From: Crambe crambe
Lineage: Eukaryota; Porifera; Demospongiae; Poecilosclerida; Crambeidae
Direction of reading: 5' to 3'
Assembly: GCA_963924555.1 (NCBI GenBank)
Contig: OZ004586.1
Span: 5,228,501 to 5,292,500 of the forward strand
Length of the DNA: 64,000 bases
In this document: positions 49,201 to 60,577 of the stretch, piece after piece
Layout: every line of letters starts with the position of its first letter
How positions within the stretch are numbered: the stretch's first letter is position 1
Notes under the pieces: model-generated
Database searches by the model: none
Told to the model about the DNA's origin: nothing
The model's input: only the letters and a program-made list of their open reading frames with translations
Program-made: the position numbers and the translations under genes

Positions 49201-52200
49201 AGAACACCAGTAAATCTATCCTCAAGCACAGGGGCCACATGTGCATGGAGAGTGCTGAGGGTTAGCTATTATTACAGCATATTATTGCATACATGTAGTG
49301 TTATTGTGCGCACTGATCGTGCACGACAAGCCTTGCTTCAATCTACACAGAAAATCAGTCCTTTCACTCTTCTTGTGAAGGAAAGTATAATCTCAGGTTG
49401 GTCAATGTCAAGCAAGAAATCATAAAAAATCTGATTGTAACTCTGTACATGATAATGTAGGTTCATTAATACCGGTGCAATTCTTTTATGACATCGCAGA
49501 TAACCAGTCTGATAATCTTCAGTCATTGGTTAGTTTAGTCTTGTGTTATCCTCAATTTTATGTCATTTTTTTCTTTTATATAGAAAATAATGTTTGATGA
49601 TATTCTTGATAATTTGTACTCGAGTTTTCCAGTGGCAAAGCTCTCAACACCTGGACTTACTGAGGATATGAATATGTTGGAATTCTTTTCTTCCCACCCT
49701 GCTCTCTGTAAGGTACTTATGTATGCACAGTACATCTTGACATGGCTCAGTACTTGACATGGCCACATATAGGTACATCTACATACATAAACCTGAATTC
49801 AGCAAGCTTGACTTCTCAAAATGGAATTACTAGAACTGTGTGATTATACATCAGATTTGTACAGTAATGCATTTGTAATAAGCTACTTATTCAAATATAA
49901 TCCTTACCACAACTTGATACAGTATATTATGTATGTATGTGTATGCTTTATGCTGTATATGTATGGCTTTACACTGTAGGTTTTGGTGAACTTCAAACAC
50001 TGGTTACCAGCAAATTTAAAGAATGGGAGGGCTTTTGAAGTACAGACAATCCTTGGAAAGTTTCTCAGTCCATCGTGTGTTCCAGAAAGTCCATTATTGC
50101 CTTCTGTGAGTAATAACCAGTTCTCGTTTGGTAGAATAATGAGTACTGCATACTGAGAATTGGTATTTATTATAATGAAATAACACTCTCATAGAGCTCT
50201 TTCCCTGCGGATCAAAATCTGAATAGGCGAGAAGTAGAACATACAACAGCATCTCTACATTTCCAGCTTGATGAAATAACCAAACGAATCTACAAGGTAT
50301 GTATACATGTACGTACAGTACTTACGTACTCTGCCATTGGAGCTTCATCAGGGATGTGGTCCTCTACACTTTACATATAATTACTCACATCAGACTCAAC
50401 AGTTATGTACTGTGTGGTCCATTGCAGAGCTATTTTACGTACCACATGCTTCTCCTACCTTTTCTGCTCTATTCTGTACTAGCTGTTACTGTGTCATACA
50501 TAATTATGTAGATATTTGATGGTCTGTTCCGTCAAAGTCCTGAATCAAGGAAGGCTCTACTCACTTGGCTAGTCCACTGTTTTGATAGTAATGGAGATCG
50601 TGGTAAAATGAGCTCAAGGATCTTTCGAGGGATGCACATCACTCAAGCGACTGATGGTTTCTTCCTGAACCTCTGTTGGGTGATGCTGCGTCTCTGTGCA
50701 CCATTCCTGTCCAATGAGTCAGCAGGCTCTAAGAGAATGAGCAGAATTTCAACCATTGATGTCACATACTGTGCAGTTAAGAATAAGGAGATGGCAATGT
50801 CTGTGGATAGTGGAGGAGCTTTAGTTGATTTCAGTGGAGATTCTAAAATAGTTCCTCAAGGTCTGTTGAAGATAATATACTTCTGTCTTAGTTTTTATGT
50901 GTATGTAATCATTAGTCAGTTTATGGGTAGTTTGGCACTTTGAAGACCCATTAACATATATCATACATTAGGCAGTTCCAAACTAATCACTTGTTTAACG
51001 GATTTTTTCTCCTTTCTTATGGGCAGGCAGGACAAAACATAAACTACATCAGTATACTATGCATCATGTTTATATATGGTCATGTGTTCTAGTATACAAG
51101 AAAGAGGGTCTAGTATACAAAGATGAACAGCAATATACAAGTTTAAATTTATTTCAATTCTGTCGAAATAGGGCAGGGAAATCCGTTAAATAAGTAATTT
51201 ATTTTGAACTGCCTTAAAGGCAATTCTATGACTTTCTGGGTAGCTAGAGCTGATGTTTCCATCCATTTCTGATGGTCCAATCTTATTTGAACTCTGTGAA
51301 TTAGCAAAAAACAATCTAATTTTGTGTGCATTATTGCCAATGGAAGTACACTTTAGTGTATTTTGATACATGCAATTCACACAATAGAAATGACATCCCA
51401 TATGTACATCAAGAGGATGTTATAATTTTGTGTTTCTATGTATGTAGATGTGATGAAAGATGGGCAGGCTGTATCACCTAATGTTCCATTCAATTTTATC
51501 ACTCACTGTTTCTTTCTCACTCACAGATGTCTCATATTAGGTAAGGTGTGCCTAGGTAAAGGGTTGTTCTAAATCTGAGTACATTTGCTATTATAGGTAT
51601 GACACAAGTGATTTATAAATATCGGGATTTAAACAGAAACTTGGCTCATGTAAGTTAGTTTTTGGAATTATATTTGGATTGATATGTACTTATCATACTC
51701 ATTTGCCTAAACCAGTTTTTATACAAATAAATGTTAGTTGGTCAACTCAGAAAGGGTGTCTTATTGAGCACCTAAAGGGGCCTCATATCAGTGGAAATTT
51801 GTTGTGGATAATTGTGTCAAAGTCAAGTTCAAACATTGTATTGGAGACTGGAGTCAAAATTTTTGCATGGCACCACATAACTAAACAACCTATTCTAGCT
51901 ACCTGATCTCATTGGGCTGAAGTCAGTGTTGGTATAGAAATGACTTGAACAGTATGACGTCAAGAAAAAACTTCATCCCTACCACAAGATGGGGTATTCA
52001 GCTTATAGCATAATGCATACCTTTGTATACTCAGCTGCATGGTCTTGTCGGGAATTTAGAAGGATATGAACCGCCTCCAGGGAGTGAGCTCCATCAGGCT
52101 CTCACACAATTCAGAATCTTCTCGTCACAGTTACTGGCAATTAAAGTACGTGCTAACTAGTGGAGCTACACATTCTAATCCAATGATGACACCCAAATCA

Positions 52201-55200
52201 AACAATCACACGCACACGTACAGGCTCACGCACTCAATCCAGCACTGCTGGGGATGTGTCTGTCATTCTACTCCACAACTGCTCAGTGGATGGTCCAACT
52301 TGCAGTAGGTGATGATGGTTCTTCCATTCCAGATGAGGTGATTTTACATACATGTGTCTTATATAAGTTCTCCTTTAAATTCGCCACCCTCAGAACCAGC
52401 ACAAAGTATATGGTGGTCGTTGAAATTAAGAAGTTGTAGCTACCCTAAATTGGGAAATTTTCATTTGATTAATTTTCCTTATTACTCCAGTAATATAGAA
52501 ATACAGTACTCTAGAGTGCTAAGTGAATTATAGTAGCACAGAAATTTGCTACGAATACCATAAAATATTCTACCGTTGTTAGTTGTTACCACATACTCGA
52601 CTTGTTACACTAAATAACTTTTCATCATTGAGAAGTGGTTTATTATTGTTGTATTATCAGTTACCAGTTTCTGTCCAAACTGTCCCCGAGTGCCTGGTGG
52701 AGAATATGTCAAACATTGTCATGGTTCTAAGGTGCTTTATTAGATTTATGGTCTGACCTCATGCTCATTAAATTCTTCCCATCATGTACAGGCAGATGGA
52801 TTCTCAACTTGCCTTCTCTTCTCGTCATCAGGTCAACCAGTTCATTTCGTTCACTACAGTCTTCATGAGGTACAACAGTATGTAGTACAGAATTACATAG
52901 TGCAATTACAACAGTCAGGCATAAACCAGCCATTTTTCTGTTGGTCTGACACTATTACAATAGAAAGAAGTATAGCATGTGTTTGAAATCAGTTTACTGT
53001 GATTGGCCATTAGTATATTCAAAGTATAGCATACTGAACCCAATGTGTATACTATTATCTACAGAGCTCATTCAATTTGATTTGTCATTATAAAAGATTT
53101 GGTCAGACACTCAGTGTCCTAAAATTCTGCAGAAAATGAGCATTTATTTGTATGTATGTACATAATGTACAATCATGAGGTGTAATTATCATTTCAGGAG
53201 CTCCAGATTCATTCACAACCCTCACATTCGAGCAAAATTAGCGCAGCTGATACAATTTATGGTCCATAGTGATGAAGCCTCCACTTCTGCTCTGGTAAGG
53301 GCCTATGACCATGGATTTATATTCACTGTAATAACATTATATTTGTGGACTTATAGAGTGCTGATTACCAAAAGGAAATCTTTTCAACTCACACTCTAGC
53401 CAGCAAACACTTGATAGCTGCTGTACTCTCAATCTTTGTTGATATTGAATACACTGGAGAATCCATGGAATTTGAAGATAAATTTAGTAAGATCATGCTC
53501 TTTGGTGTAATACATGGCTAAGGGGGGTTTAAAGAACTCACGCTTCACTTACTAAATAATTTTGTAGTGTACAGACTCCCAATGTATGAGATTCTGGAAT
53601 TTTTGTGGAAGATTCCATCTTATAGACCCTCCATTGAAGTCTTAGCTGAAGAAGTGAGTCTGAACTAGTTGCTCAAGAAGATCCATGAGATTGTTATGTA
53701 TGTATGATGTGATTGATACAGGTCATTCACTCTGACATGGACTCAAATCCACCAGCATTCTTACGTTTTATTAACATGTTGATTAATGATGCCACAATTC
53801 AGCTGGATGAAGGACTTGAAGTATGTAAATGGATAAGTCATTGTCGTGTGAGTTCATATCATAATGTATTATTGCTCTAGAATTTGGCTACAATTAAGGA
53901 AATTGAAGATTTAAAGGATTCTGAAGAATGGAGTACTTTCAGCAATGACAGGAAAAAAGAAGTTAGTGTGGTGACTTGATGAGATTTCCTCTACATTGCA
54001 AAACAGTAGATGGTTGGTTCCAGAGTTTAATGCAATATATATTTTCATATCAGTGTGAAGGCAAACTTAAAGAGGCTAGGATGTATGCCACCAATCGCAA
54101 TCAACTTGGCAGCAAAACAGTTATTGCTTTGAAGTTCATCACAGAAGATACCAGAAAGCCATTTGTAATTCCTGGAATTGTGGACAGAATAGCTGTAATG
54201 CTCAACTATGTGCTGAAACAACTAGTGGGTGAAGAAAGTAGAAACCTCAAAGTGAGTATATATTATGTGCATAGAAATGAATAGATTTCATTGCATTGCT
54301 TGTATGTCAGGTTAGGGATGCTGAAAAATACCACTTCAGTCCTCGAGATCTTGTCAGAAACATCATTGCCATCTACATCAACTTGGGGCAGGAGATGAGT
54401 TTTTGTGAGGCTTTGCCAAGAGATGGTCGTTCTTTTTCTATGGAACTTTTCCCCCAAGCAGAAAGAGTTCTCTGGTACATATTATACATATTATGCAGGA
54501 ATTCATTGCTGGAGGGAGGGGAGTAGACCAGTTATTGGGGAGAAGGCTAAGTATATAATGGTATTATTACAAAAACCCTTATCTCTTCCAAATTTAAGGA
54601 TCGTATCAGAAGATCAGATCAGTGAATGGAAAAAGCTTTCATTGCAGGTCAAGGAATGCTTTGAAAAATTACTGCTAGAGGAAGGAGCTTTTGAAGATGT
54701 AATGCAATTCTCTGATAAGATGTTGTCAATATTAAATTTTAATACTGTCTAGGCTCCTGAAGAATTTTTGGATCCCTTCACCAATGAATTGATGAATGAT
54801 CCTGTCACTCTCCCGACTTCTGGGCACACCACTGACAGATTTTCCATCTTACGACATTTATTAAGGTATAGTATAGTATATACAAACACTTGTGTTTGAT
54901 ACTTGCTGTAATTATAAGAGGGGGAAGAAACAACCTATAAATGAAAAAGCTTAACACTTAAACACATACAAAAATATGAATTCAAAATAGAGTACTTTGC
55001 TAACAGATGTCACCTCAACTCGATCATGAGGTAACATATTTTGGCCGGTTACATATACACCAACCATTATAACTGACTTATAGCTATTGTGTAATGGAAT
55101 ACTGTAGTGATCAACATGATCCTTTCAACCGAGCTCTTCTGACTGCTGATATGTTGCAACCAAATCAAGAATTACAAAAGAAAATACAGGATTGGAAGAG

Positions 55201-55222
55201 AGAAAGATTGACAAAGAAGTAA
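46247..55222 (+). CDS. UBE4A: UBE4A-type U-box ubiquitin conjugation factor E4
   Basis: UFD2-family E3/E4 that extends ubiquitin chains. Exons with closing phases: 46247-46382, 46781-46908, 47122-47390, 49299-49396, 49500-49528, 49584-49712, 49980-50105, 50195-50296, 50512-50860, 51448-51540, 51597-51649, 52035-52145, 52224-52337, 52661-52731, 52792-52869, 53198-53294, 53357-53486, 53568-53653, 53722-53820, 53881-53961, 54054-54251, 54311-54474, 54599-54698, 54753-54865 and 55108-55222. They give about 1,022 residues, close to animal UBE4A. The N-terminus [12 protein letters not shown] resembles the UBE4A 'NPFAALF' start. The Ufd2 core includes [11 protein letters not shown] and [15 protein letters not shown]. 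The U-box is residues about 948-1022 ([20 protein letters not shown] ... [13 protein letters not shown]). UBE4A is preferred over UBE4B because of the YCA(L/V)K segment and the short N-terminus. The 1.9-kb third intron contains a dead Crypton-like gene. Confidence 0.93.
48010..48565 (+). pseudogene. Decayed Crypton/KIAA1958-type tyrosine recombinase in a UBE4A intron
   Basis: Conceptual translation across stops and frameshifts gives segments in the order expected for the DUF3504/KIAA1958 tyrosine recombinase family: LDSEMKGR (about 48040), [20 protein letters not shown] (about 48114-48175), [16 protein letters not shown] (48185-48230; LRSGEEH at 48198-48218 carries the first catalytic Arg), [15 protein letters not shown] (48482-about 48525; the H-x2-R box) and [10 protein letters not shown]. 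Several in-frame stops, for example after GRV near 48065 and after WRRL near 48570, make it non-functional. It lies on the same strand as the host gene. No terminal repeats were recognised. Confidence 0.75.
48844..48925. repeat. Two-copy direct repeat in a UBE4A intron
   Basis: catcattcattagatttgac plus caatcaaatggctag occurs twice with about 48 bp spacing. It lies a few hundred bases downstream of the dead recombinase. Confidence 0.85.
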
Positions 55223-55295
55223 AATTTTAATTCATATTCTTCATTATTCTATAGCTCTCTAAAATGAGACAATTTGATTGATCCGTGTGACATGG

Positions 55296-55301
55296 AATAA
55301 A
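55296..55301 (+). terminator. Poly(A) signal of UBE4A
   Basis: A canonical AATAAA lies 74 bp after the UBE4A stop codon and is followed by a T-rich stretch. It gives a very short 3' UTR. Confidence 0.65.
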
Positions 55302-57611
55302 TACTTCTATTATATGTCTCATTTTAAATAGCCATGACTAATAATTGTGTGTTCTTCATGATTGAATTATATTGATTGTGTAATACCTAATACCTTCTGT
55401 ATGCATAGCAAGCTATTGGTGCAGCTATAGCTAATCATGTAAGCAAGTTTGTCATGCATAACTAACTGAGCACCCACTAGCAGCCCTATATTCCATCCTT
55501 TTTTGGAATTGCTATAGGGCACTAGGGAATATTCTTTTCCTTTTGATTTGAGTTGGGAGAAGGTGAACCCAAACCCACATGATGTTATTAGTCAGGTATA
55601 TATCTTAAAATTCCTATACTATTGCTACTTTGGCTGATGTGACTCCATTATAGCAACTTATTCCATTGATACATGTTACATTTCTATTTTAGACATTAAT
55701 GCATGACCAGCTGTCAAGACTATAGAACCTTGTTTAATCTAGACTCCAATATTGACCGAAATTGTGTTCCTGGAAGAAATAATCATACAGGTACTTTGAA
55801 GGTGGTAAATAGTATCATCCTGGGAGGCCATGTTGAGCTTGCATATTTACTTTTCACCATATACATAATTAACAAAGAGAGAGGGTGCATGTCACCAAGT
55901 ACATAAATATGGCCATTAAAGGGCATGAGGCCAAGTGGTGCTTCAATCTCTTGCAAATATGGTATCCACGACATCGAGAAGCAAATCTAGGAGCAAACCT
56001 CAATATGAATTTAGCAGCTATGATGACCTTTACCAGATGCATTCTGGCCTCGCCTGTTGGGACTAGTCGTTTGCCGCTGAGACTCTACTCTCTCCTGCTG
56101 TTGGTAAGCTATTCAGCTCAGGGCTAAGGGTAATGGACACAAACTGGGCCCCTATTGGATTCAATCACAAGCTCAGAAAGTTGAAAACCCAAACTATTTT
56201 TTTAACTTAATTCACCACGAGGAACCATAGGCTAATACTAACAGCCCCCCCCCCCCCCCCCCCCGGGACCAACAGCTTTACATCCCTTCCGAAGGATGCA
56301 GTGTCAGAGACACCTCCTCAATTGAGGGGTGGAGCTGAGTGGACTCCAGTACAGTAGATCCTGCTTGGTTTTCCAAATCAACATCACATCAAAAAAATCT
56401 TTAGCCAGGTACTGTGTTTATACACAGGAAAAAGTGTACATATTGGTACTGTATGGGTAGATATTTTCGAGGAATTAAAATTTCGTGAATATCAGCACCA
56501 AGCTAGATTATAAAAATTTCGAGGATTTTAATTTCGCTTCACATGTGTTGCAATATATCGCTCGCGCGCAGTGTAAAAAAAAATTGCACATGTGGTGATT
56601 GTGAGCAGCTGGAAGGATGACCAGTTTTAGTTACCCTTCAATGGTTAGGTCTATAGGAAGCTTCAGATGGCAAAGTTCTGCTGTTCTGGAAGCGAAGTTC
56701 TGAAATACTTGTAGAGAGCCATCTGGAACGATTGAGGTCAAAGTACTCCGTAATGACTAATGCGCATGTGCTAAAATTAATAGGCTATTGATTTTTTCGA
56801 ATGTTAAAAATTCCGTGAAATGCAAAGTGACCGCGAAAATCACATAATTAAAATCCCTCGAAAATATCTACCTATATGGTATGTCCCAGGAACACAGTAA
56901 CCCATAATTATTCCATGTTTTGATGTCATTAGCATCAACTGTCACTTTCTGGTGACTGCTTAGTCTCAGCCAAAAATGCAACTGGAATCTCAGTTATACC
57001 ATTTTAAAGTTATGACCGTTTTTTTATGGTTACCACAATACAATTATACATAAAATGGTAAAGATGCTAAATGCTTTTTTTGTTACATATCCACTGCACT
57101 ACAGTGGCTTCGTCCAACACAGTGGTATCTACAGCAGCTGGAGACTTAGTGCCAACAGCTAATTATAGATATGAAGCATAATCATAGGAGAAAAAAGTTA
57201 TCCCTGGAGCGGATGACGAAATGGACACACCTGGAGTGAAGGGCATGGGAATAGGCTGAGAGAGTGAAGGATAGGTACATTTGTTTGCTCACATACAAAC
57301 AATAACAAAAAAAAAGTGTTCCAGTATTCCATTCCAGTGGAATGGTCCACTGATTCATAACAGCCCTTTACATATGGACATGATAGACAGCTAGCATGCA
57401 CTAAAAATTACTTGTTAGATTTTAATTAGTTCAAAGTCTTAGAAAACCCCTGGGTCCACCACTACATAGAACCATTGGCTGTATAATTGTGATTGGGCTG
57501 ACAAAATATATCCTCTTGCTCAAAAATTCCTCTTGCTTTAAAAAAATATACTACACCCTTCCAAAGGTTTCATGACCTTATTCACTGTGTTTACTTCTAT
57601 ATATTCATTAG
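55302..57611. other. Intergenic region, no gene I can name
   Basis: Two overlapping open stretches on the plus strand (55703-55906 and 55885-56127) lack recognisable domains. The second ends at a strong gtaagc donor, so upstream exons of the small gene at 57612 may be here, but I could not connect them in phase. Also present are a run of 18 C at about 56247-56264 and a TIR element at 56451-56880. The rest looks like AT-rich non-coding DNA. Confidence 0.4.
56451..56880. mobile_element. Short TIR element (MITE-like)
   Basis: The left end reads gtatgggtagatattttcga and the right end is nearly its reverse complement (tcgaaaatatctacctatat). The arms continue as imperfect matches around 'aaaatttcg/cgcgaaaat'. 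About 430 bp with no coding potential. It is a non-autonomous DNA transposon by structure; no clear target duplication was seen. Confidence 0.55.
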
Positions 57612-58553
57612 AATACTTTTGGATTCACTGTACTATTGGCTGCTGACAGTGTTCCACCAGAACACATTGAAACTATTTTCAACAGAATCAACAAGGTTAG
57701 TTTTAAAGGATCATGTTTTTGTGGCCAAAATAACAACCATAAGACTTTGTTCAGTCTTATTCCCAGTGCAACTATTGTGCCTTGGTAGTTCTATAGACTG
57801 ACACCCCTGACAATGCTTTCAGCCTCAGTTCTACTTCATTTTAAGACTGTCTCACCCTCAAATTTTTCAGAATGTATTGTTAGCTGAGGCAGAAATGAAG
57901 CGTTTGGAAAGGGAAATGGTTGGACAGGGTTATTTTGATGGTCAGTTCGAATTCTACAACAGAAACTTTCATGTTTATCAATAATTGTCAACTATCAAAG
58001 GCATCAAATGCTGAATTTACTGACCTTCATATAACTCACAGATGATGTACTGCGCGTATAATTAACTTGTACTGAGTGTGATGTTTATAGGTTGCTCTAG
58101 CTAAGCTAAAATTTATTGTGCTCTTATAAAGAAGTGTCTGTATGGTGTATTGTGTGTACGTATGTAGCTCAAGTTGAAGGGCTGCAGGTGAGAAAGAATG
58201 GGAGTCAGTCACTGGTGGCCAGCTGGGACACTACCACATTCAGTAACATTAGTGGCTACCAGGTGTTCTACCACTACCTACACTCCATCAATTAGTAAGA
58301 ATTTCTGTGGAAATTATGTGTCCCGAAGGAGGATGCAGAAAGGGCTACAAAAAGGTCTGTCGATCACGTATTGGAAGTAATTTCTGCAATACCAAGAAAA
58401 CATTTTAAAGCAGAGAACGTTAGAACAGCTATTTTAAAATTGAAGGAGCAACCTGTTCCAACTGCGAATGAGGCTTCTGTTAGTGCTTTCGATCTTGATA
58501 TGAGAATATCTGAACCAGATGAGATTTCTAAAGTTGCAAACATTATTGCATAA
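57612..58553 (+). CDS. Unidentified small gene, 3' part (four exons)
   Basis: Exons 57612-57695, 57871-57940, 58168-58187 and 58332-58553 join in phase. They give NTFGFTVLLAADSVPPEHIE..., LLAEAEMKRLEREMVGQGYF, AQVEGLQ and DAERATKRSVDHVLEVISAI..., ending KVANIIA-stop (132 codons). The middle is charged and helical, probably a coiled coil. AATAAA at 58595-58600, 42 bp after the stop, supports a true 3' end. Upstream exons were not found, and I do not recognise the family. The third exon could instead extend to 58289 (see the findings). Confidence 0.45.
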
Positions 58554-58594
58554 ATACGCAAGTTTGCAGTAGAACATGATTTGAAATTTTTTTA

Positions 58595-58600
58595 AATAAA
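58595..58600 (+). terminator. Poly(A) signal of the small unidentified gene
   Basis: AATAAA located 42 bp downstream of the TAA stop at 58551-58553, in an A/T-rich context. Confidence 0.5.
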
Positions 58601-59130
58601 GTAACCATAACTCAGTATGAAAGCAATTGTAGCTACACAAATTATAGTGACTCTAAGTAATCTATCCTGAAGACTTTAGTATCGTGACCACAAATGATTT
58701 TAAGTGAACATTATATATACCATTACCGATAATAGATACAGATACAGATACACTATTGGTCAGGTCAGAAATATCGCTTTAGTTGGTGAGGGAAAACAAA
58801 TCCAAAGAAAGCCAAAGATCCTGTAGGACAGCTACTTGCTGGAATGGACGAAAATAATACTGGGAGACTTTTTTGTCCAGGTACTGTGTAGTGATTCATT
58901 GCTTACTGAATGTACCATGTATGGACTGTACTTTATACCTGACTCAAATGATTGTGAAGCCTTTAGAGCTGATATATCTATTGGCTGCCCTAATGTTGTG
59001 TACAAGGGCACCAAAACCAAAATCAATGATTTAATTAACAGAGTTTTTTCACAAATTGTTCCTTGTGATCCTAGTTGGAAAGTCAGAACTCATACACTTG
59101 CTGAATTTTAAACCACCCTGATTTCTGTCT

Positions 59131-59220
59131 GTGTGTCTGTGTGTGTGTTGTGTGTGTGTGTGTGTGTGTGTTGTGTGTGTGTGTGTGTGTGTGTGCGTGT
59201 GTGTGTGTGTGCGTGCGTGT
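59131..59220. repeat. (TG)n microsatellite
   Basis: About 90 bp of TG repeat with occasional TTG and CG interruptions. It directly follows the open stretch ending at 59111. Confidence 0.9.
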
Positions 59221-60524
59221 GAATAATGGCAGATTTAATTTTTATGTCAATTAATTCACCATAGGCTATTTTACTTTGGTGTGCTGTTTATCTTGTGATA
59301 GTTGTGCATAGACCTCTTTGTGGGTGGGGTAAACATTAGTCCAGTCCCAGAATACTGATAAGAAGATGCTCATTTTTTATGAGAATCGTACATAGCAAGA
59401 CTCTATCAGGTGAGCATGTTTTTGTCTCTGATTCCGAGGGACCTACAGGACACTGAGGACCCCAATTTGCATTTCCAGTTTATGGCTGGGATAACCATTA
59501 GTCCAGTCCAAGAATAGCAGGGCGCTCAATTTTAATGAATGTCAAGTGAACAAGATTCCATCAGGTGACATTGAAATACATAATATTTCATGCAGCTTGT
59601 GTAGATTGGCACAAGAAGGCAATTCAGGTAGCTATTGAGAGAAAATAAACTAAATAGACAGCTTTAGGAAGTGATGTATTGACTTCTCTATTTTGACAGT
59701 TATACAGTGATACAGTCTGTGTTAGCTAGACATTATAGCTTTGTCCTCCTTTGTACAGTTACCTCTGAGTGCTAATTAGAGAAAAATTTTAACTCCCCAC
59801 CATCGGTTAGTATACTACTCCATGGCCATGTAGAGAATCCAAGCAAGTATTCATTTCCTGCACATCAGAAGTTGTTGATTTTGAAGTAATTAAAGCCTTG
59901 TAGTGCTCTGATTATCTTTGGCAGACAGCAGTGATGTTTGAAGGGAAAATTAGTAATAAAGACCATGAACCTTCAAGTGTTCTAATTATCTTTTGGCAGA
60001 TGGCAGTGATGTTTGAAGGAAATGTTAATAGTTTTATGTCAGTTTCAACCCCATGTAGAGAACCCAGATAAGTATCCATTTCCTACACATCAAAAGTTGA
60101 CATGGTCTGAGGTAAGTAAAGATTGAATTCTTGAGGTGTCTGGTTGTATTTTTGGCATGACAGTGCTGCTTGGTTGATTTTAAGGAAATTATCATTTGAA
60201 TGGATGCATTCCTGGAACTAGCTAGAGATCTTAATTTAACTATAGTTACTATAGTTACTATTTACTAGTATGTGGTTACATAATTGTGTAAAATGTAAAA
60301 TAAATATTTTCCTATTAGAGACATTTGTGCATGTGCATGTATTTTAAAATCAGGAATGCCAAATTACTGAACTGATGACCTTCAGCAAACAAGTTCTCAA
60401 GTGTTTCATGGCTCAGGTTTCTCTTGACCTAATTGACCTCACACTTGTAAGAGTGTGACCACAAAGTGGCATACAGTTATGTTAATTTGGCGGGTGTGTG
60501 GGAAGCCACATGATATGGCTACAA

Positions 60525-60532
60525 TATAAAAG
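60525..60532 (+). promoter_or_regulatory. Candidate TATA box of the IP3-receptor-like gene
   Basis: TATAAAAG lies 46 bp upstream of the chosen ATG at 60578. If used, it would leave a 5' UTR of about 15-20 bases. Confidence 0.35.
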
Positions 60533-60577
60533 CTTTGGAGAGAGAGTACTTTCACATAGTTATTCTTCTGTTCAAAG

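Larger units (their letters stand above)
58601..60577. other. Intergenic region with diverged repeats
   Basis: It contains an open stretch at 58836-59111 with no recognised domain, a (TG)n tract at about 59131-59220 and two families of diverged tandem duplications. 'attagtccagtcc..agaata' occurs at about 59334 and 59492. 'catgtagaga(a/c)cc..ag..aagtat' occurs at about 59828 and 60053, with 'attatctt(t)tggcaga..gcagtgatgtttgaagg' at about 59912 and 59985. No gene is supported. Confidence 0.45.

Noticed and set aside
55084..55107. Extra eight residues (with YCVMEYC) in the U-box from an upstream acceptor
   Set aside because: The downstream acceptor at 55107/55108 keeps phase and gives the standard ...[13 protein letters not shown]-box spacing.
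58836..59111. 92-codon plus-strand open frame (LYFIPDSNDCEAFRADISIG)
   Set aside because: Composition looks protein-like, but no domain, splice context or poly(A) signal supports a gene. It may be a mobile-element remnant.
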